Positions 29,984 to 40,187 of a stretch of 64,000 nucleotides of DNA are shown piece after piece. Position 1 is the first letter of the stretch. Each line of letters opens with the position of its first letter. The translations under genes were made by a program, and so were the position numbers. The stretch is from Mycobacterium sp. DL592 (lineage in GTDB: Bacteria > Actinomycetota > Actinomycetes > Mycobacteriales > Mycobacteriaceae). The notes under the pieces were generated by a model that was given only the letters and a program-made list of their open reading frames with translations, ran no database searches and had not been told where the DNA came from. Location: assembly GCF_011694515.1 (NCBI RefSeq), contig NZ_CP050192.1, forward strand, positions 357,932 to 421,931, in the 5' to 3' direction.

Positions 29984-31297
29984 CAGCCCGAACACCTGCT
30001 TGATGATTGTCATCACCCAGCCGCCGGCATTCGGGCTGTGGTATCGCGGCCAGTTCAGCTGGAAGCTGACCACCCACGCCTGCCCGGTGCGATCCACTGC
30101 GTACCAGCTGAACGTGTAGTCGCCGGGCAGGTTACCGGCCTTCGCCCCGATGTAGGGCCACTCGGTGCGGTCGAGGTCGATACCGGCGATCTCCGACATG
30201 ATGTCCTTCACCGGGGCCGCGGGGCCGACGGCGTTGTGCTGCAGGGCGGCGTGCACGCGGCAGATGTCCTCCGCGCTGCCGTACCACTCTGCGCCGTACG
30301 CCGAACCCGGTGCGTGGGTGCGCTGTGGATCCGGTTCGTAGGGGCGGGAGTTGGCTTCCTGCAACAGGATTGCCCGGCGCTGCGGGGTGGCTGTCTTCCA
30401 CTGGTCGCGGACGTCGGGGTTGCCCCAGCCGACGGCGAAGATCTCCCGCATGGTCGGGAACGGCACCATGCTGGCGGGGTCGTGGTGACCGGCGTCGACC
30501 AGGGCCTGCTCGATGGCGTGGGTGCCCAGCCGGTTGATCAGCATGTCGGTGGCCATGTTGTCGCTGGTCGAGATCATCTTGCCGGCCGCCTGCCGTACGG
30601 TGATCTGCGATCCCGCTGGCAGCTTGTCGAACCCGGAGGAGCCCAGCTTCTTGCCCTCGGCGGTAATGGTCAGCTTGTCGTCCCACGTCAAGGTGCCGGC
30701 CCGCACCGCGGTTTCCACGGCGAACAGCACGTAGGTCTTGAAAATCGATGCCAGCGGCAAGGATTGGGCGGTGTTGGTGCCTGCGACCTTCTCGCAGCGC
30801 CCGTCGTCGACCTTCGACACCTGCCACGAGTAGCGCGCGCCCGTGCGGTTCAGGGCGGTGTCGACGTCCTGCCACGAGTTTATGACGGGCTTCTCGGTGG
30901 TCACCTCGAAGCGGCGGACGAAAGTGTCGTCGCCGGTGCGCAATTCGATGTCCTGGCGGGCACCGTAGGAGGTGAGCAGATGCAGCGTGGCCACACCGGC
31001 GCCGATGTCCACTCCGGCCAGGGTGTAGGGCCGGTCCCACCACAGCGAGTCCATGGTGGCGGCTACCGCGTTGACCATGTCGGGCGCGGCGAGGGTCTTG
31101 ACGCTGGCTGCTCCGATGGGCCAGTCGGAGTTCAGCATGTCCATGACCTGCTGGGCCCGCACCCCCTGCGGGGTGTTGATCTCGATGCGCACAGCTGCGC
31201 CGGCGTTGGCCGGCGGCGCAGGTGCCGGTGCGCAACTCGTCGCCAGGGCAGCAGCCGACACGATCACGGTGGTCAATGCCACCGTGGTCCGGCGCAC
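29966..31297 (-). CDS. lpqF: lipoprotein LpqF, serine hydrolase of the class A beta-lactamase fold
   Basis: 443 residues. The signal peptide ends ALATSCAP, a lipobox with the Cys as lipidation site. An N-terminal domain (VRIEINTPQGVRAQQVMDMLNSDWPIG) is followed by a penicillin-binding-like domain: SxxK as SIFK, SDN in STSDNMATD, and K-x-G as KAG in GAKAGNLPGD. It is strongly similar to M. tuberculosis LpqF (Rv3593). GTG 31297 follows the mhuD stop by 10 bp. Its 3' end lies in repeat copy B. The true substrate is unknown. Confidence 0.88.
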   Translation of the reverse strand: MRRTTVALTTVIVSAAALATSCAPAPAPPANAGAAVRIEINTPQGVRAQQVMDMLNSDWPIGAASVKTLAAPDMVNAVAATMDSLWWDRPYTLAGVDIGAGVATLHLLTSYGARQDIELRTGDDTFVRRFEVTTEKPVINSWQDVDTALNRTGARYSWQVSKVDDGRCEKVAGTNTAQSLPLASIFKTYVLFAVETAVRAGTLTWDDKLTITAEGKKLGSSGFDKLPAGSQITVRQAAGKMISTSDNMATDMLINRLGTHAIEQALVDAGHHDPASMVPFPTMREIFAVGWGNPDVRDQWKTATPQRRAILLQEANSRPYEPDPQRTHAPGSAYGAEWYGSAEDICRVHAALQHNAVGPAAPVKDIMSEIAGIDLDRTEWPYIGAKAGNLPGDYTFSWYAVDRTGQAWVVSFQLNWPRYHSPNAGGWVMTIIKQVFGLLPRYR

Positions 31298-31307
31298 CCG
31301 GCGGGCG

Positions 31308-31625
31308 CTACGCCTGGGTGCCGGTCCCGGCAACGTCCAGCACAACCTCGAACTCCAGCAGGTGAGCACCCTTGGCCACCGGGTTGGCCCGCTCCCCGGC
31401 ATGCGCTTCGATCGCGGGGCCGGTGGCCCAGGCCTGGAAGGCCTCTTCGCTCTCCCATGTGGTCACCACGAAGTAGCGGTCCTCACCTTTGACCGGTCGC
31501 AGCAATTGGAACCCGAGAAAGCCCGGCTGGTTGTCGACCGCGTGCGCGCGGTTGGCGAACCGCTTCTCCAGTTCGGGGCCGGCACCCGGGGGTATCTCGA
31601 TTGCGTTGATCTTCACCACGGACAT
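31308..31625 (-). CDS. mhuD: heme-degrading monooxygenase MhuD
   Basis: 105 residues, ABM-fold. VVKINAIEIP carries Asn7, and FQAWATGPAIEAHAGERANPVA carries the Trp and the heme-ligand His (about 75) found in MhuD (Rv3592). It cleaves heme to release iron and forms mycobilin without CO. ATG 31625. It is upstream of lpqF on the same strand and divergent from the hydrolase at 31681. Confidence 0.95.
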   Translation of the reverse strand: MSVVKINAIEIPPGAGPELEKRFANRAHAVDNQPGFLGFQLLRPVKGEDRYFVVTTWESEEAFQAWATGPAIEAHAGERANPVAKGAHLLEFEVVLDVAGTGTQA

Positions 31626-31680
31626 GGCGCAAGGCTACCGCGCTCGCCTGAGGCGGTGTCCCACCGCGCAAGATGAAGCG

Positions 31681-32457
31681 GTGAAGTCCGAGCTGCTGAC
31701 CCACCGCGGTGGCATGGGGCGCCCGCTGGTGTTGGTGCACGGCCTGATGGGTCGCGGCAGTACGTGGTCGCGGCAGGTGCCGTGGCTGTCCCGGTTCGGC
31801 GCGGTCTACACCTACGACGCGCCCTGGCACCGTGGCCGCGATGTCGAGGACGGCGCCCCCGTCAGCACCGAGCGGTTCGTCGAGGATCTGGGTGAGGCGG
31901 TCAGCGGGCTGGGTGCCCCGGCGACCCTGATCGGGCACTCGATGGGCGGTCTGCATTCCTGGTGCCTGGCCGGGCAGCGGCCCGATCTGGTCAGCGCGTT
32001 GGTGGTCGAGGATATGGCGCCGGACTTCGTCGGGCGCACCACAGGACCGTGGGAGCCCTGGGTGCACGCGCTACCCGTCGAATATGGTTCGGCGGAAAAG
32101 GTTTTCGAGGAGTTCGGTCCGGTGGCCGGGCGGTACTTCCTGGAGGCGTTCGACCGCATCGCCACCGGCTGGCGACTGCACGGGCAGCCGGCCCGCTGGA
32201 TCGAGATCGCCGCGGAGTGGGGCACCCGTGACTACTGGCAGCAGTGGCGATCGGTCCGCGCGCCGGTGTTGCTGATCGAGGCCGGCGATTCGGTGGCGCC
32301 GCCCGGCCAGATGCGCCGGATGCACGAACTGGCGGGGGACCGCTCGACGTATGTTCACGTGCCCGGCGCCGGGCATCTCGTGCACGACGACGCCCCCGAT
32401 CAGTACCGCGTCGCCGTCGAGGGCTTTCTAGCGGCGCTCGCCGAGCACACCGGGTGA
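31681..32457 (+). CDS. alpha/beta hydrolase (Rv3591c-like)
   Basis: 258 residues. LVLVHGLMGRGSTW is the oxyanion strand, GHSMGGLHS the nucleophile elbow, an acid residue lies near LLIEAGDSVAPP and GAGHLVHDD holds the catalytic His. The order and sequence match Rv3591c next to mhuD. Substrate unknown. GTG 31681 gives the conserved start KSELLTHRGG. Its 3' end overlaps the opposing small gene by 30 bp. Confidence 0.85.
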   Translation: MKSELLTHRGGMGRPLVLVHGLMGRGSTWSRQVPWLSRFGAVYTYDAPWHRGRDVEDGAPVSTERFVEDLGEAVSGLGAPATLIGHSMGGLHSWCLAGQRPDLVSALVVEDMAPDFVGRTTGPWEPWVHALPVEYGSAEKVFEEFGPVAGRYFLEAFDRIATGWRLHGQPARWIEIAAEWGTRDYWQQWRSVRAPVLLIEAGDSVAPPGQMRRMHELAGDRSTYVHVPGAGHLVHDDAPDQYRVAVEGFLAALAEHTG

Positions 32458-32691
32458 CGGCCATACCGGGTGCTCCTCGAAGCGGGTGCGGATGGCACTG
32501 AGGTCGTGTGCGATGCGGCGGGCGTCGGCGTCGTCATCGTCGCGGTAGAGTCGGCCGACCAAGGGGGCGGCGACCATGAAGTTTGTGCGGTGCAGCCCCG
32601 CGGTGCCGTCGCGGTGCGATACCGCGGCGACGATGCCGAACGGTGCGAGCAGGAGCACGGTCAGGCCCAGGAAAATGATGAGAGCGGTCAT
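32428..32691 (-). CDS. small membrane protein, unknown function
   Basis: 87 residues. One hydrophobic segment at the N-terminus (MTALIIFLGLTVLLLAPFGIVAAV) and a charged cytoplasmic tail with DDDDADARRIAHDLSAIRTRFEEHP. No family recognised. It is divergent from the GlxA-type regulator with a shared 71-bp promoter region, so it may be its target. Its end overlaps the convergent hydrolase by 30 bp. Its start ATG at 32691 is the first after a plausible promoter. Confidence 0.65.
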   Translation of the reverse strand: MTALIIFLGLTVLLLAPFGIVAAVSHRDGTAGLHRTNFMVAAPLVGRLYRDDDDADARRIAHDLSAIRTRFEEHPVWPSPGVLGERR

Positions 32692-32728
32692 GGCAGTAAC
32701 TCTTCGGGCAGTTATATCCAGCCAACAG

Positions 32729-32763
32729 TGGCAGCACTGACCACATGAGATAAAATGCTGCCA
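32729..32763 (+). promoter_or_regulatory. inverted repeat and leaderless promoter of the GlxA-type regulator
   Basis: TGGCAGCA (32729-32736) and TGCTGCCA (32756-32763) are perfect 8-bp inverted arms 19 bp apart. TAAAAT (32751-32756) ends 6 nt before ATG 32763. TGGCAG is repeated at 32691-32696. The arms bracket the -10 element, as expected for an autorepressing operator. Confidence 0.45.
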
Positions 32764-33722
32764 TGGCACTGCGCAGCGTCTCGGCCCTCGTCCTCGACGG
32801 CGTCACGGTGTTCGAGTTCGGGGTGATCTGCGAGGTCTTCGGCATCGACCGCTCCGCCGACGGCGTGCCGAACTTCGACTTCAAAGTGTGCGGACCGGAA
32901 CCCGGCAAGGCCCTGCGCACCAGCGTGGGTGCACAGCTGATCCCCGATCACGGGCTCGACGACCTGATGGGTGCCGACGTCGTGGCGGTTCCCGCGGTCA
33001 GCGGCCCGCCGGAGAACTACCCGCCCGAGGCCCTGGAAGCGCTGCGGGCCGCCCACGCGGCCGGCTCGACCGTACTGACGGTCTGCTCGGGCGTGTTCGT
33101 CGCAGGCGCCGCGGGCCTGCTCGACGGACGCCGGGTCACCACGCACTGGATGCACGCCGAAGAACTGGCCCGGCGCTACCCGTCGGCCATCGTCGACCGC
33201 AATGTCCTGTTCGTCGACGACGGCGATCTGGTCACCAGCGCGGGCACCGCTGCGGGTATCGACGCCAGCCTGCATCTGGTGCGTCGTGAGCTCGGCAGCG
33301 CGATCACCAACGTCATTGCCCGCCGGATGGTGGTGCCCCCGCAACGCGACGGCGGCCAACGTCAGTACATCGATCAGCCGATACCGGCGCGATGTTCGGA
33401 AGGTTTTGCCCCGCAACTGGATTGGATCCTCGGCAACCTAGGAGCGCCTCATACGGTCGCCAGCCTGGCACGCCGTGCGAGCATGTCGGCCCGCACGTTT
33501 GCGCGCCGCTTCGTCGAGGAGACCGGCACCACGCCCATGCAGTGGGTCACCGACCAGCGGGTGCTCTATGCGCGCCGGATGCTCGAGGAGACCGACCTCG
33601 ACGTAGACCGCATCGCTGAGCGGGCCGGCTTCGGCAACGCCACCCTGCTGCGCCACCACTTCCGCCGGATCGTCGGTGTTACGCCCTCGGACTACCGGCG
33701 CCGCTTCGCCCAGGCCTCCTAG
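32763..33722 (+). CDS. GlxA-family transcriptional regulator (DJ-1/PfpI-like plus AraC domain)
   Basis: 319 residues. The N-terminal DJ-1/PfpI-like domain (about 1-190) has the nucleophile-elbow-like LTVCSGVFVAGAAGLLDGR; the C-terminal AraC HTH pair has SMSARTFARRFVEETGTTPMQWV and GFGNATLLRHHFRRIVGVTPSDYRRRF. GlxA regulators sense small metabolites. The divergent small membrane gene is the simplest candidate target. Leaderless start is likely (see promoter entry). Confidence 0.87.
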   Translation: MALRSVSALVLDGVTVFEFGVICEVFGIDRSADGVPNFDFKVCGPEPGKALRTSVGAQLIPDHGLDDLMGADVVAVPAVSGPPENYPPEALEALRAAHAAGSTVLTVCSGVFVAGAAGLLDGRRVTTHWMHAEELARRYPSAIVDRNVLFVDDGDLVTSAGTAAGIDASLHLVRRELGSAITNVIARRMVVPPQRDGGQRQYIDQPIPARCSEGFAPQLDWILGNLGAPHTVASLARRASMSARTFARRFVEETGTTPMQWVTDQRVLYARRMLEETDLDVDRIAERAGFGNATLLRHHFRRIVGVTPSDYRRRFAQAS

Positions 33723-33838
33723 TCGCGTCGCGACAGTGCGCGTACTGCGCGCCGCTGCGGCGTGTCGCCGTACCGACACGCACGCTCGGTCGCGGCTTAC
33801 TCGCCTTCGGTGGTGTCTGCTCGGCTCCTCCTCAGTCG

Positions 33839-34726
33839 CTACGCTCCCGCGTCGTCGCCTTCGCCGGCCAACGCGAACCGGCCGTCGGCCGTCTGCTCCA
33901 CCAAACCGTCCACCAGCAGCGAGTCCAGCGCGCGGTCGCGCTGTGCTGGGTCGGTCAGCCACACCACGTCGAGCCGGGCCCGTTCCACCGGCGCCGTGCT
34001 CGCGCGCAACACATCCATCAGCTTCCCGCGGACCTGACGGTCGGTACCGGCGTAGCGCTGCGTCGGCCGAGCCGGGCCGGTGCCAGCCGGGAAACCCGCG
34101 GCCCGCCAGGCGCACACGCTCAGCGGGCAGATGCCGCACTTCGGTGATCGTGCGGTGCACACCGTGGCGCCGAGCTCCATGAGCGCAGCGGAAAACGTTG
34201 GGGCACTGGCATCATCGGGCAGCAGCGCCTCGACGTCGGCCATATCGCGGGTCGCTGAGGGGCTGCCTGCATCGGCCAGGCCGTGCACCGCGCGGGCGAC
34301 CACCCGGCGCACGTTGGTGTCCACGACCGGCACCGGCTTGCGGTAGGCGAAGCACGCCACCGCACGTGCGGTGTAGGCACCCACGCCCGGCAGGGTCAGC
34401 AGCACCTCGACATCGTCGGGCACCACATCGCCATGTTCGGTCGCGATCACCGTGGCGCACTCGTGCAGACGCTTGGCGCGGCGCGGGTAGCCCAGCTTTC
34501 CCCACGCCCGCAACACGTCGGCGGCGCCGGCGGCCGCGGTCGCCGACGGGGTCGGCCAGCGCGCCACCCAGTCCAGCCAGATCGGCGCCACCCGCGCCAC
34601 CGGGGTCTGCTGCAGCATGAACTCGCTGACCAGAATCTGCCAGGCACTGACATCGGGGTCACGCCACGGAAGATCGCGGCGGGCCACGGCGAACCAGTCG
34701 ACGAGTTCCTTCGGGGAGATGCTCAC
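33839..34726 (-). CDS. mutY: A/G-specific adenine glycosylase MutY
   Basis: 295 residues. HhH motif LPGVGAYTARAVACFA with catalytic Asp in PVVDTNVRR, and PWRDPDVSAWQILVSEFMLQQT. Iron-sulfur cysteines occur as C-x6-C-x2-C-x4-C (CTARSPKCGICPLSVC), one residue shorter in the last loop than E. coli MutY, as in M. tuberculosis. It removes A mispaired with 8-oxoG. The C-terminal recognition domain is short, as in the mycobacterial form. Divergent from the carbonic anhydrase with a 37-bp gap. Confidence 0.93.
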   Translation of the reverse strand: MSISPKELVDWFAVARRDLPWRDPDVSAWQILVSEFMLQQTPVARVAPIWLDWVARWPTPSATAAAGAADVLRAWGKLGYPRRAKRLHECATVIATEHGDVVPDDVEVLLTLPGVGAYTARAVACFAYRKPVPVVDTNVRRVVARAVHGLADAGSPSATRDMADVEALLPDDASAPTFSAALMELGATVCTARSPKCGICPLSVCAWRAAGFPAGTGPARPTQRYAGTDRQVRGKLMDVLRASTAPVERARLDVVWLTDPAQRDRALDSLLVDGLVEQTADGRFALAGEGDDAGA

Positions 34727-34763
34727 GACGTGCCCGATTCATCCGCAGTGCAGAATAGGCGCC

Positions 34764-35381
34764 ATGCCAAACAGCAACCCGGTGACAGCGTGGAAGGCAC
34801 TCAAGGAGGGTAACGAGCGCTTCGTCGCTGGTAAGCCCGAGCATCCGAGCCAGAGCATCGAGTACCGCGCGAGCCTGGCCGCGGAGCAGCGCCCGACCGC
34901 CGTCGTGTTCGGATGCGCCGACAGCCGGGTGGCCGCCGAGATCATCTTCGACCAGGGCCTCGGGGACATGTTCGTGGTCCGCACCGCCGGCCACGTCATC
35001 GACTCCGCGGTGCTCGGCTCCATCGAATACGCCGTCACCGTGCTGAACGTGCCGCTGATCGTCGTACTCGGCCACGACAGCTGCGGTGCGGTCAAGGCCA
35101 CGCTGTCGGCGCTCGACGACGGGCAGGTTCCGCCCGGGTTCGTCCGAGACGTCGTCGAACGGGTCACCCCGTCGATCCTGCTGGGCCGCCGCGACGGCCT
35201 GACCCGCGTCGATGAGTTCGAGGCCCGCCATGTCACCGAGACCGCTGCGCAGCTGATGTCCCGCTCGACGGCCATCGCCGACAAGATCAACGCCGGCACG
35301 CTGGCCATCGCCGGCCTCACTTATCAGCTCGCCGACGGCAAGGTCGCGCTCCGCAAACACATCGGCGATATCGGCGAGTAA
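34764..35381 (+). CDS. canB: beta-class carbonic anhydrase
   Basis: 205 residues. Zinc ligands Cys in GCADSR, His and Cys in GHDSCGAVKA, with the Asp-Arg dyad in CADSRV. It interconverts CO2 and bicarbonate. Similar to Rv3588c. ATG 34764 is the first start after the mutY divergent gap; there is no strong ribosome site, so a leaderless or weak leader is likely. Confidence 0.94.
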   Translation: MPNSNPVTAWKALKEGNERFVAGKPEHPSQSIEYRASLAAEQRPTAVVFGCADSRVAAEIIFDQGLGDMFVVRTAGHVIDSAVLGSIEYAVTVLNVPLIVVLGHDSCGAVKATLSALDDGQVPPGFVRDVVERVTPSILLGRRDGLTRVDEFEARHVTETAAQLMSRSTAIADKINAGTLAIAGLTYQLADGKVALRKHIGDIGE

Positions 35382-35461
35382 TCACCGATCCGGCTGGCGA
35401 ACAAGGCGACACGCCGAGTGAGGTCGGACAGCTGGCGGTGACCTGGGCTTACCGTGAGATC

Positions 35462-36223
35462 GTGCTGGATCTCGAACCGCGTGGACCTCTGCCCTCGCAA
35501 ATCTACTGGCGACGCCGTGGACTGGCGATCGGCATCGCGGCGCTGGTTCTTGCCATCGTCATCGGCGTGGCCTTCGCTGTGTTCGGCGGCGGCTCGGACT
35601 CCAAGAGCTCGGTGAAGACCGCGGCCTCGCAGTCGCAGAACCCCCAGCCGGAGAACAAGACTCCTGTTGTGGCCCCGCCGCCGTCCGAGTCGGCACCGCC
35701 GCCCACCCCGACACCCACCGAGGCCGTCGCCCCGCCGCCGGTGCTGAAGGAGGGCGACGACTGCCCGGACTCGACGTTGGCGGTCAAGGGCATCACCAAC
35801 GCGCCGCAGTACGTCATCGGTGATCAGCCGAAGTTCACCATGGTCGTCACCAACATCGGCCTGGTCGCCTGCAAGCGCGACGTGGGCGCCGCTGTGCTGG
35901 CCGCCTACGTGTACTCGCTGGACAACAAGCGGCTGTGGTCCAACCTCGACTGCGCGCCGTCCAACGAGACCCTGGTCAAGACGTTCAACCCGGGTGAGCA
36001 GGTGACCACCGAAGTGACCTGGACCGGCATGGGTTCCGCGCCGCAGTGCCCGCTGCCCCGTCAGCCCATCGGACCCGGCACCTACAACCTGGTGGTCCAG
36101 CTGGGCAACCTGCGCTCGGCATCGGTGCCGTTCATCCTCGCCGAAGCCCCGCCGCCAGGTGCCGCGCCGGCGCCGGGAAATGCCCCGGCCACGGTCGAGG
36201 CACCGCCGGCTCCCGGCGGCTAG
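35462..36223 (+). CDS. membrane-anchored extracellular protein (Rv3587c-like)
   Basis: 253 residues. A short cytoplasmic start ([16 protein letters not shown]), one membrane segment (about 20-42), a Pro/Ser-rich linker (about 60-100), and an extracellular domain with four Cys ([17 protein letters not shown] and QCPL) that probably pair. GTG 35462 is preferred over GTG 35438 because related proteins start VLDxEPRGPL. The stop overlaps the disA stop on the other strand (CTAG). Function unknown. Confidence 0.8.
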   Translation: MLDLEPRGPLPSQIYWRRRGLAIGIAALVLAIVIGVAFAVFGGGSDSKSSVKTAASQSQNPQPENKTPVVAPPPSESAPPPTPTPTEAVAPPPVLKEGDDCPDSTLAVKGITNAPQYVIGDQPKFTMVVTNIGLVACKRDVGAAVLAAYVYSLDNKRLWSNLDCAPSNETLVKTFNPGEQVTTEVTWTGMGSAPQCPLPRQPIGPGTYNLVVQLGNLRSASVPFILAEAPPPGAAPAPGNAPATVEAPPAPGG

Positions 36224-37335
36224 ACCAGCCGGTCGGCGATCGTCGACTCCGCCAGTTGCGAGAGTCCCTCACGGACGTGGCGCGCCCACATGGCACCGAT
36301 GCCGTCGACTGACTGAAGATCGGTCGCGCTGGCCGCCAGCAATCCCTGCAGGGAGCCGAAGTTGCGGACCAGCAGATCCACGTGGGCGAACTGCAGGCGC
36401 GGAATTCCGGCCATCGCGCGGTAGCCCCGCGCGCTGAGCGCCGAATCCTGCGCCTCCGCGGTGGAGGGATACCCGAACACCCGCGACAGCGCGGTGAAAT
36501 CCAATAGCTCGGTGTCCGACAGCCCGTCGAGTTCGGCCAGGGTTGCGCTGACCTGGGCCTTCGTCGGCGGGTCCGGGTTGGCGTGGTAGTCCAGCACGAC
36601 CAGCTCACGTGCCGTGTCGTTGCCGCCCAGCAGTTCCTCCAGCTGCAACCGCAGCTGGCGGCCATCGGTGCCGAGTTCCACCGCGTCCGCGTCGATCTCG
36701 AGCCCGATCCGGCGGACCATCTCCAGTCGCTGCACCACGGTCATCACGTCGCGCAGCGTGACGAAGTCCTCGATCTCGGCGGTCGAGAGTTGCCGGGACA
36801 CCTCGTCGAGGCGGGCTTTGTAACGCTCCAGCGTGGCGATCGCCTGGTTTGCGCGGGACAGGATGGTGGCCGAGTCCGCGACCACGTGGCGCTCGCCGGC
36901 GACGTAGACGGTGACGATGTTCATCGAGTGGCTCACCGAGATCACCGGATATCCGGTCTGGATGGCGGTGCGTTCCGCGGAGCGATGTCGGGTGCCCGAC
37001 TCGTCGGTCGGGATCGTCGGGTCCGGCACCACCTGTACGTTCGCCCGCACGATGCGGCTGCCGTCGGTCGAGAGCACCACCGCGCCGTCCATCTTCGACA
37101 GCTCGCGGAGCCGGGTCGGAGCAAACCGGACGTCCAGCGAGAAACCGCCGTCGCAGATGGCCTCGACCCGTTCGTCGTAGCCCAGCACGATCAGCGCGCC
37201 GGTGCGGCCCCGCAGAATGCGTTCCAGCCCGTCGCGTAGGGCGGTACCCGGCGCCAGCCGCCCGATCGTGTCACGCAGCGTGGCGACCGGCGGCTGTGCC
37301 GACCCATTCGACCGGTTGACGGTGCTCACAGCCAC
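36220..37335 (-). CDS. disA: diadenylate cyclase DisA
   Basis: 371 residues. The DAC domain has [15 protein letters not shown] (DGA motif) and [10 protein letters not shown] (RHR motif); a helical spine and a C-terminal HhH DNA-binding domain ([24 protein letters not shown]) follow. It makes c-di-AMP from two ATP and scans DNA. The start overlaps the end of radA by 10 bp; RadA is known to modulate DisA in other bacteria. Confidence 0.96.
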   Translation of the reverse strand: MAVSTVNRSNGSAQPPVATLRDTIGRLAPGTALRDGLERILRGRTGALIVLGYDERVEAICDGGFSLDVRFAPTRLRELSKMDGAVVLSTDGSRIVRANVQVVPDPTIPTDESGTRHRSAERTAIQTGYPVISVSHSMNIVTVYVAGERHVVADSATILSRANQAIATLERYKARLDEVSRQLSTAEIEDFVTLRDVMTVVQRLEMVRRIGLEIDADAVELGTDGRQLRLQLEELLGGNDTARELVVLDYHANPDPPTKAQVSATLAELDGLSDTELLDFTALSRVFGYPSTAEAQDSALSARGYRAMAGIPRLQFAHVDLLVRNFGSLQGLLAASATDLQSVDGIGAMWARHVREGLSQLAESTIADRLV

Positions 37336-38774
37336 TTATTGTCCACTGCGTCGCCGTCGTTACTCGACCTGTCCCGCCGAATCTGTGTGACGACGTTGTC
37401 GTACTGCGATTTCGCCATGGTCAGCATCGAGCGCAGCGCATCGCCGATGGTGGCCGATTCGATTGCCCGGAAACCCTTCGGCACCGTGCCGCACCCGACC
37501 GGGACCAGCGCGGTGGTGAAGCCGAGGCGGGCCGCCTCGGCCAGCCTGCGGTCCATACCGGTGACCTTGCGCAGGTCCCCGGCCAGGCCCACTTCACCAA
37601 TCACCACGGTGGTGCTCGGTAGTGGTGTGTCGGCATAGGCCGAGGCCATCGCCATCGCCACGGCGAGATCCGAGGACGGGTCCATCAGCCGCATACCGCC
37701 GACCGTCGACAGGTAGATGTCGGTCGCGCTGACCTTGAGCCCGGCCCGTCGCTCGAGCACGGCGGCGATCATCGCCGCCCGCGAGTTGTCGATGCCGCTG
37801 ACCGCGCGGCGCGGCTGTGCGTGGTCGCCGCGCGCTGCCAGCAGCGCCTGGATCTCTCCGATCAGCGGACGCTTACCGTCGAGTGTCACCGTCACCGCGG
37901 TACCCGACACCGGGGTGGGCCGCTCGTCGAGGAACAACCCCGACGGGTCGGCCACGCCTTCGATTCCGTTGTCGTGCAACAGGAAACAGCCGACTTCGTC
38001 AGCGGCGCCGAACCGGTTCTTGACACCGCGCACCATGCGCAGAGCGGAGTTGCGGTCACCTTCGAAGTGCAGGACCACGTCCACCAGATGTTCCAGGGAA
38101 CGCGGCCCGGCGATCGCCCCGTCCTTGGTGACGTGCCCGACGAGCATCATCGCGACACCGGTGGACTTGGCGGTCGCGGTCAGCGCGGTGGTCACCGCGC
38201 GGACCTGGGTGACCCCGCCGACCACGCCGTCGGTGTCGCCTGCGCTCATCGTCTGTACCGAGTCGACGATCACCAGGCTCGGTTGCACCGCATCGATGTG
38301 CCCGAGCACGGTGTTGACGTCTGATTCGGCGGCCAGGAAGACCTCGTCGTGCGTGCATCCGGTGCGCTCGGCGCGCATCCTGATCTGCCCGGCGGACTCT
38401 TCGGCGGATACGTAGAGGGCCCGGCGGCCGGCCTGGGCCCACCGGTTGACCACGTCGAGCAGCAGCGTCGACTTGCCGACTCCCGGATCACCGGCCAGCA
38501 GGCTCACCGAGCCCGGAACCACACCACCGCCGAGGACCCGGTCGAGTTCGCTCACCCCGGTGGGGAAATGGCGGGTGCGGTCAGGGTCGATCGAACTGAT
38601 CGGCACCGCGGGCGACGACGGCACCACGGCGCGTTGCGCGCTTCCGCCCGCCAGTGGCGGCGCGGTGAGTTCCTCGACGGTTCCCCAGGTTCCGCATTCG
38701 GTGCAGCGGCCGACCCATTTGCCGGTGACATGGCGGCATTCGGAGCATCGGTATTGCACTCGCGCCTTGGCCAC
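37326..38774 (-). CDS. radA: DNA repair protein RadA
   Basis: 482 residues. N-terminal C4 zinc finger ([21 protein letters not shown]), RecA-like core with Walker [12 protein letters not shown], the KNRFG motif ([12 protein letters not shown]), and a Lon-like C-terminal domain (from about residue 300). It drives branch migration and recombinational repair. The GTG start at 38774 is supported by the -10 hexamer described separately. Confidence 0.96.
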   Translation of the reverse strand: MAKARVQYRCSECRHVTGKWVGRCTECGTWGTVEELTAPPLAGGSAQRAVVPSSPAVPISSIDPDRTRHFPTGVSELDRVLGGGVVPGSVSLLAGDPGVGKSTLLLDVVNRWAQAGRRALYVSAEESAGQIRMRAERTGCTHDEVFLAAESDVNTVLGHIDAVQPSLVIVDSVQTMSAGDTDGVVGGVTQVRAVTTALTATAKSTGVAMMLVGHVTKDGAIAGPRSLEHLVDVVLHFEGDRNSALRMVRGVKNRFGAADEVGCFLLHDNGIEGVADPSGLFLDERPTPVSGTAVTVTLDGKRPLIGEIQALLAARGDHAQPRRAVSGIDNSRAAMIAAVLERRAGLKVSATDIYLSTVGGMRLMDPSSDLAVAMAMASAYADTPLPSTTVVIGEVGLAGDLRKVTGMDRRLAEAARLGFTTALVPVGCGTVPKGFRAIESATIGDALRSMLTMAKSQYDNVVTQIRRDRSSNDGDAVDNKWL

Positions 38775-38780
38775 TCTGTG

Positions 38781-38786
38781 ACGCTA
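38781..38786 (-). promoter_or_regulatory. leaderless -10 element of radA-disA (TAGCGT)
   Basis: On the minus strand TAGCGT is followed by CACAGA (6 nt) and the radA GTG at 38774, the leaderless layout. Confidence 0.5.
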
Positions 38787-38838
38787 TCGGGTGGGTACGA
38801 CAGAAACCTGATCAACCCGCCGGGCTGATCGGCCGGGC

Positions 38839-39396
38839 TCAGCCGTGTCCGCCGCCGGTGCCCACTTCGTCGCGGCGGGGAGCCTCACCCGCCGAGATCG
38901 GCACGGCGATCGTGGCCTGGCCGGCCTTCTCGAACTCGAAGGTGAATTTGTAGGTCAGTCCGTTGGTGATCGGCTCGCTCAGCGTCACCTCGGCGGTGGT
39001 GGGCTGCGCGCTGCTCAGCGCGGTGACCTCATCCTGGCCGTCGGCCGTGCCGACCAGCAGCCGCGAGGACGCCGGGATCGCGGTCGGACCGCTCACCTCT
39101 ACCGAGCCCACGTCGCTGGTGATGCCGACCAGCTTGTCGTTGACGTCGGGGGAGTTGTTGGCTGCCAGGAAGATCAGCTGAACCGTGCGGCCGGGCTTGA
39201 GGGAGTCGCCGGTCTGCACAGCCTGCAGGTGGACATTGCGCAGTGCGATGTTCTTGATGTTGGCGGTGCTGCCGTTGACCGCGGACTCCTGGCTGGCGGT
39301 CTGCGAGATCTGGCCAGATCCGCAGCCGGTGAGGAGCAGGCCACCGGCGGCCAGCGTCGCGGTTGCCACCACGAGGCGGTTAGACAAGCGGTTCAC
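38839..39396 (-). CDS. lpqE: lipoprotein LpqE
   Basis: 185 residues. Lipobox LLLTGCGSG after a hydrophobic signal; mature part is beta-rich (IKNIALRNVHLQAV, VQLIFLAANNSPDVNDKLVGI). Matches M. tuberculosis LpqE (Rv3584). GTG 39396 is preceded by AGGAGG (around 39405), a very good ribosome site. Probably surface-attached; its function is not established. Confidence 0.9.
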   Translation of the reverse strand: MNRLSNRLVVATATLAAGGLLLTGCGSGQISQTASQESAVNGSTANIKNIALRNVHLQAVQTGDSLKPGRTVQLIFLAANNSPDVNDKLVGITSDVGSVEVSGPTAIPASSRLLVGTADGQDEVTALSSAQPTTAEVTLSEPITNGLTYKFTFEFEKAGQATIAVPISAGEAPRRDEVGTGGGHG

Positions 39397-39611
39397 AGCA
39401 GCCTCCTGCTTGGGCCGGTGCGGTCGGCAGAATCTCGCCGCCGCGGTTCGACTATGTAGCGTAGTAGGTACCACGGCCGCGCGGTAGCCAAGGGTCGCCC
39501 TACCTCGACGGCAACATCGCAAACCGTTGCCGCAGAGCACTGGAACAGGCCTGCTCGTTGCACGCTTTCGTCACCGTGTCAACCCCCCGCCTTCACCTGC
39601 AGTGCCCCTGA

Positions 39612-40169
<558 letters not shown>

Positions 40170-40187
40170 CTGCCCTGAGGGGTATCG

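Noticed and set aside
33723..33838. A hidden small gene or RNA between the GlxA regulator and mutY
   Set aside because: The stretch contains CG-rich low-order repeats but no start codon with a ribosome site, no -10 element and no convincing hairpin.
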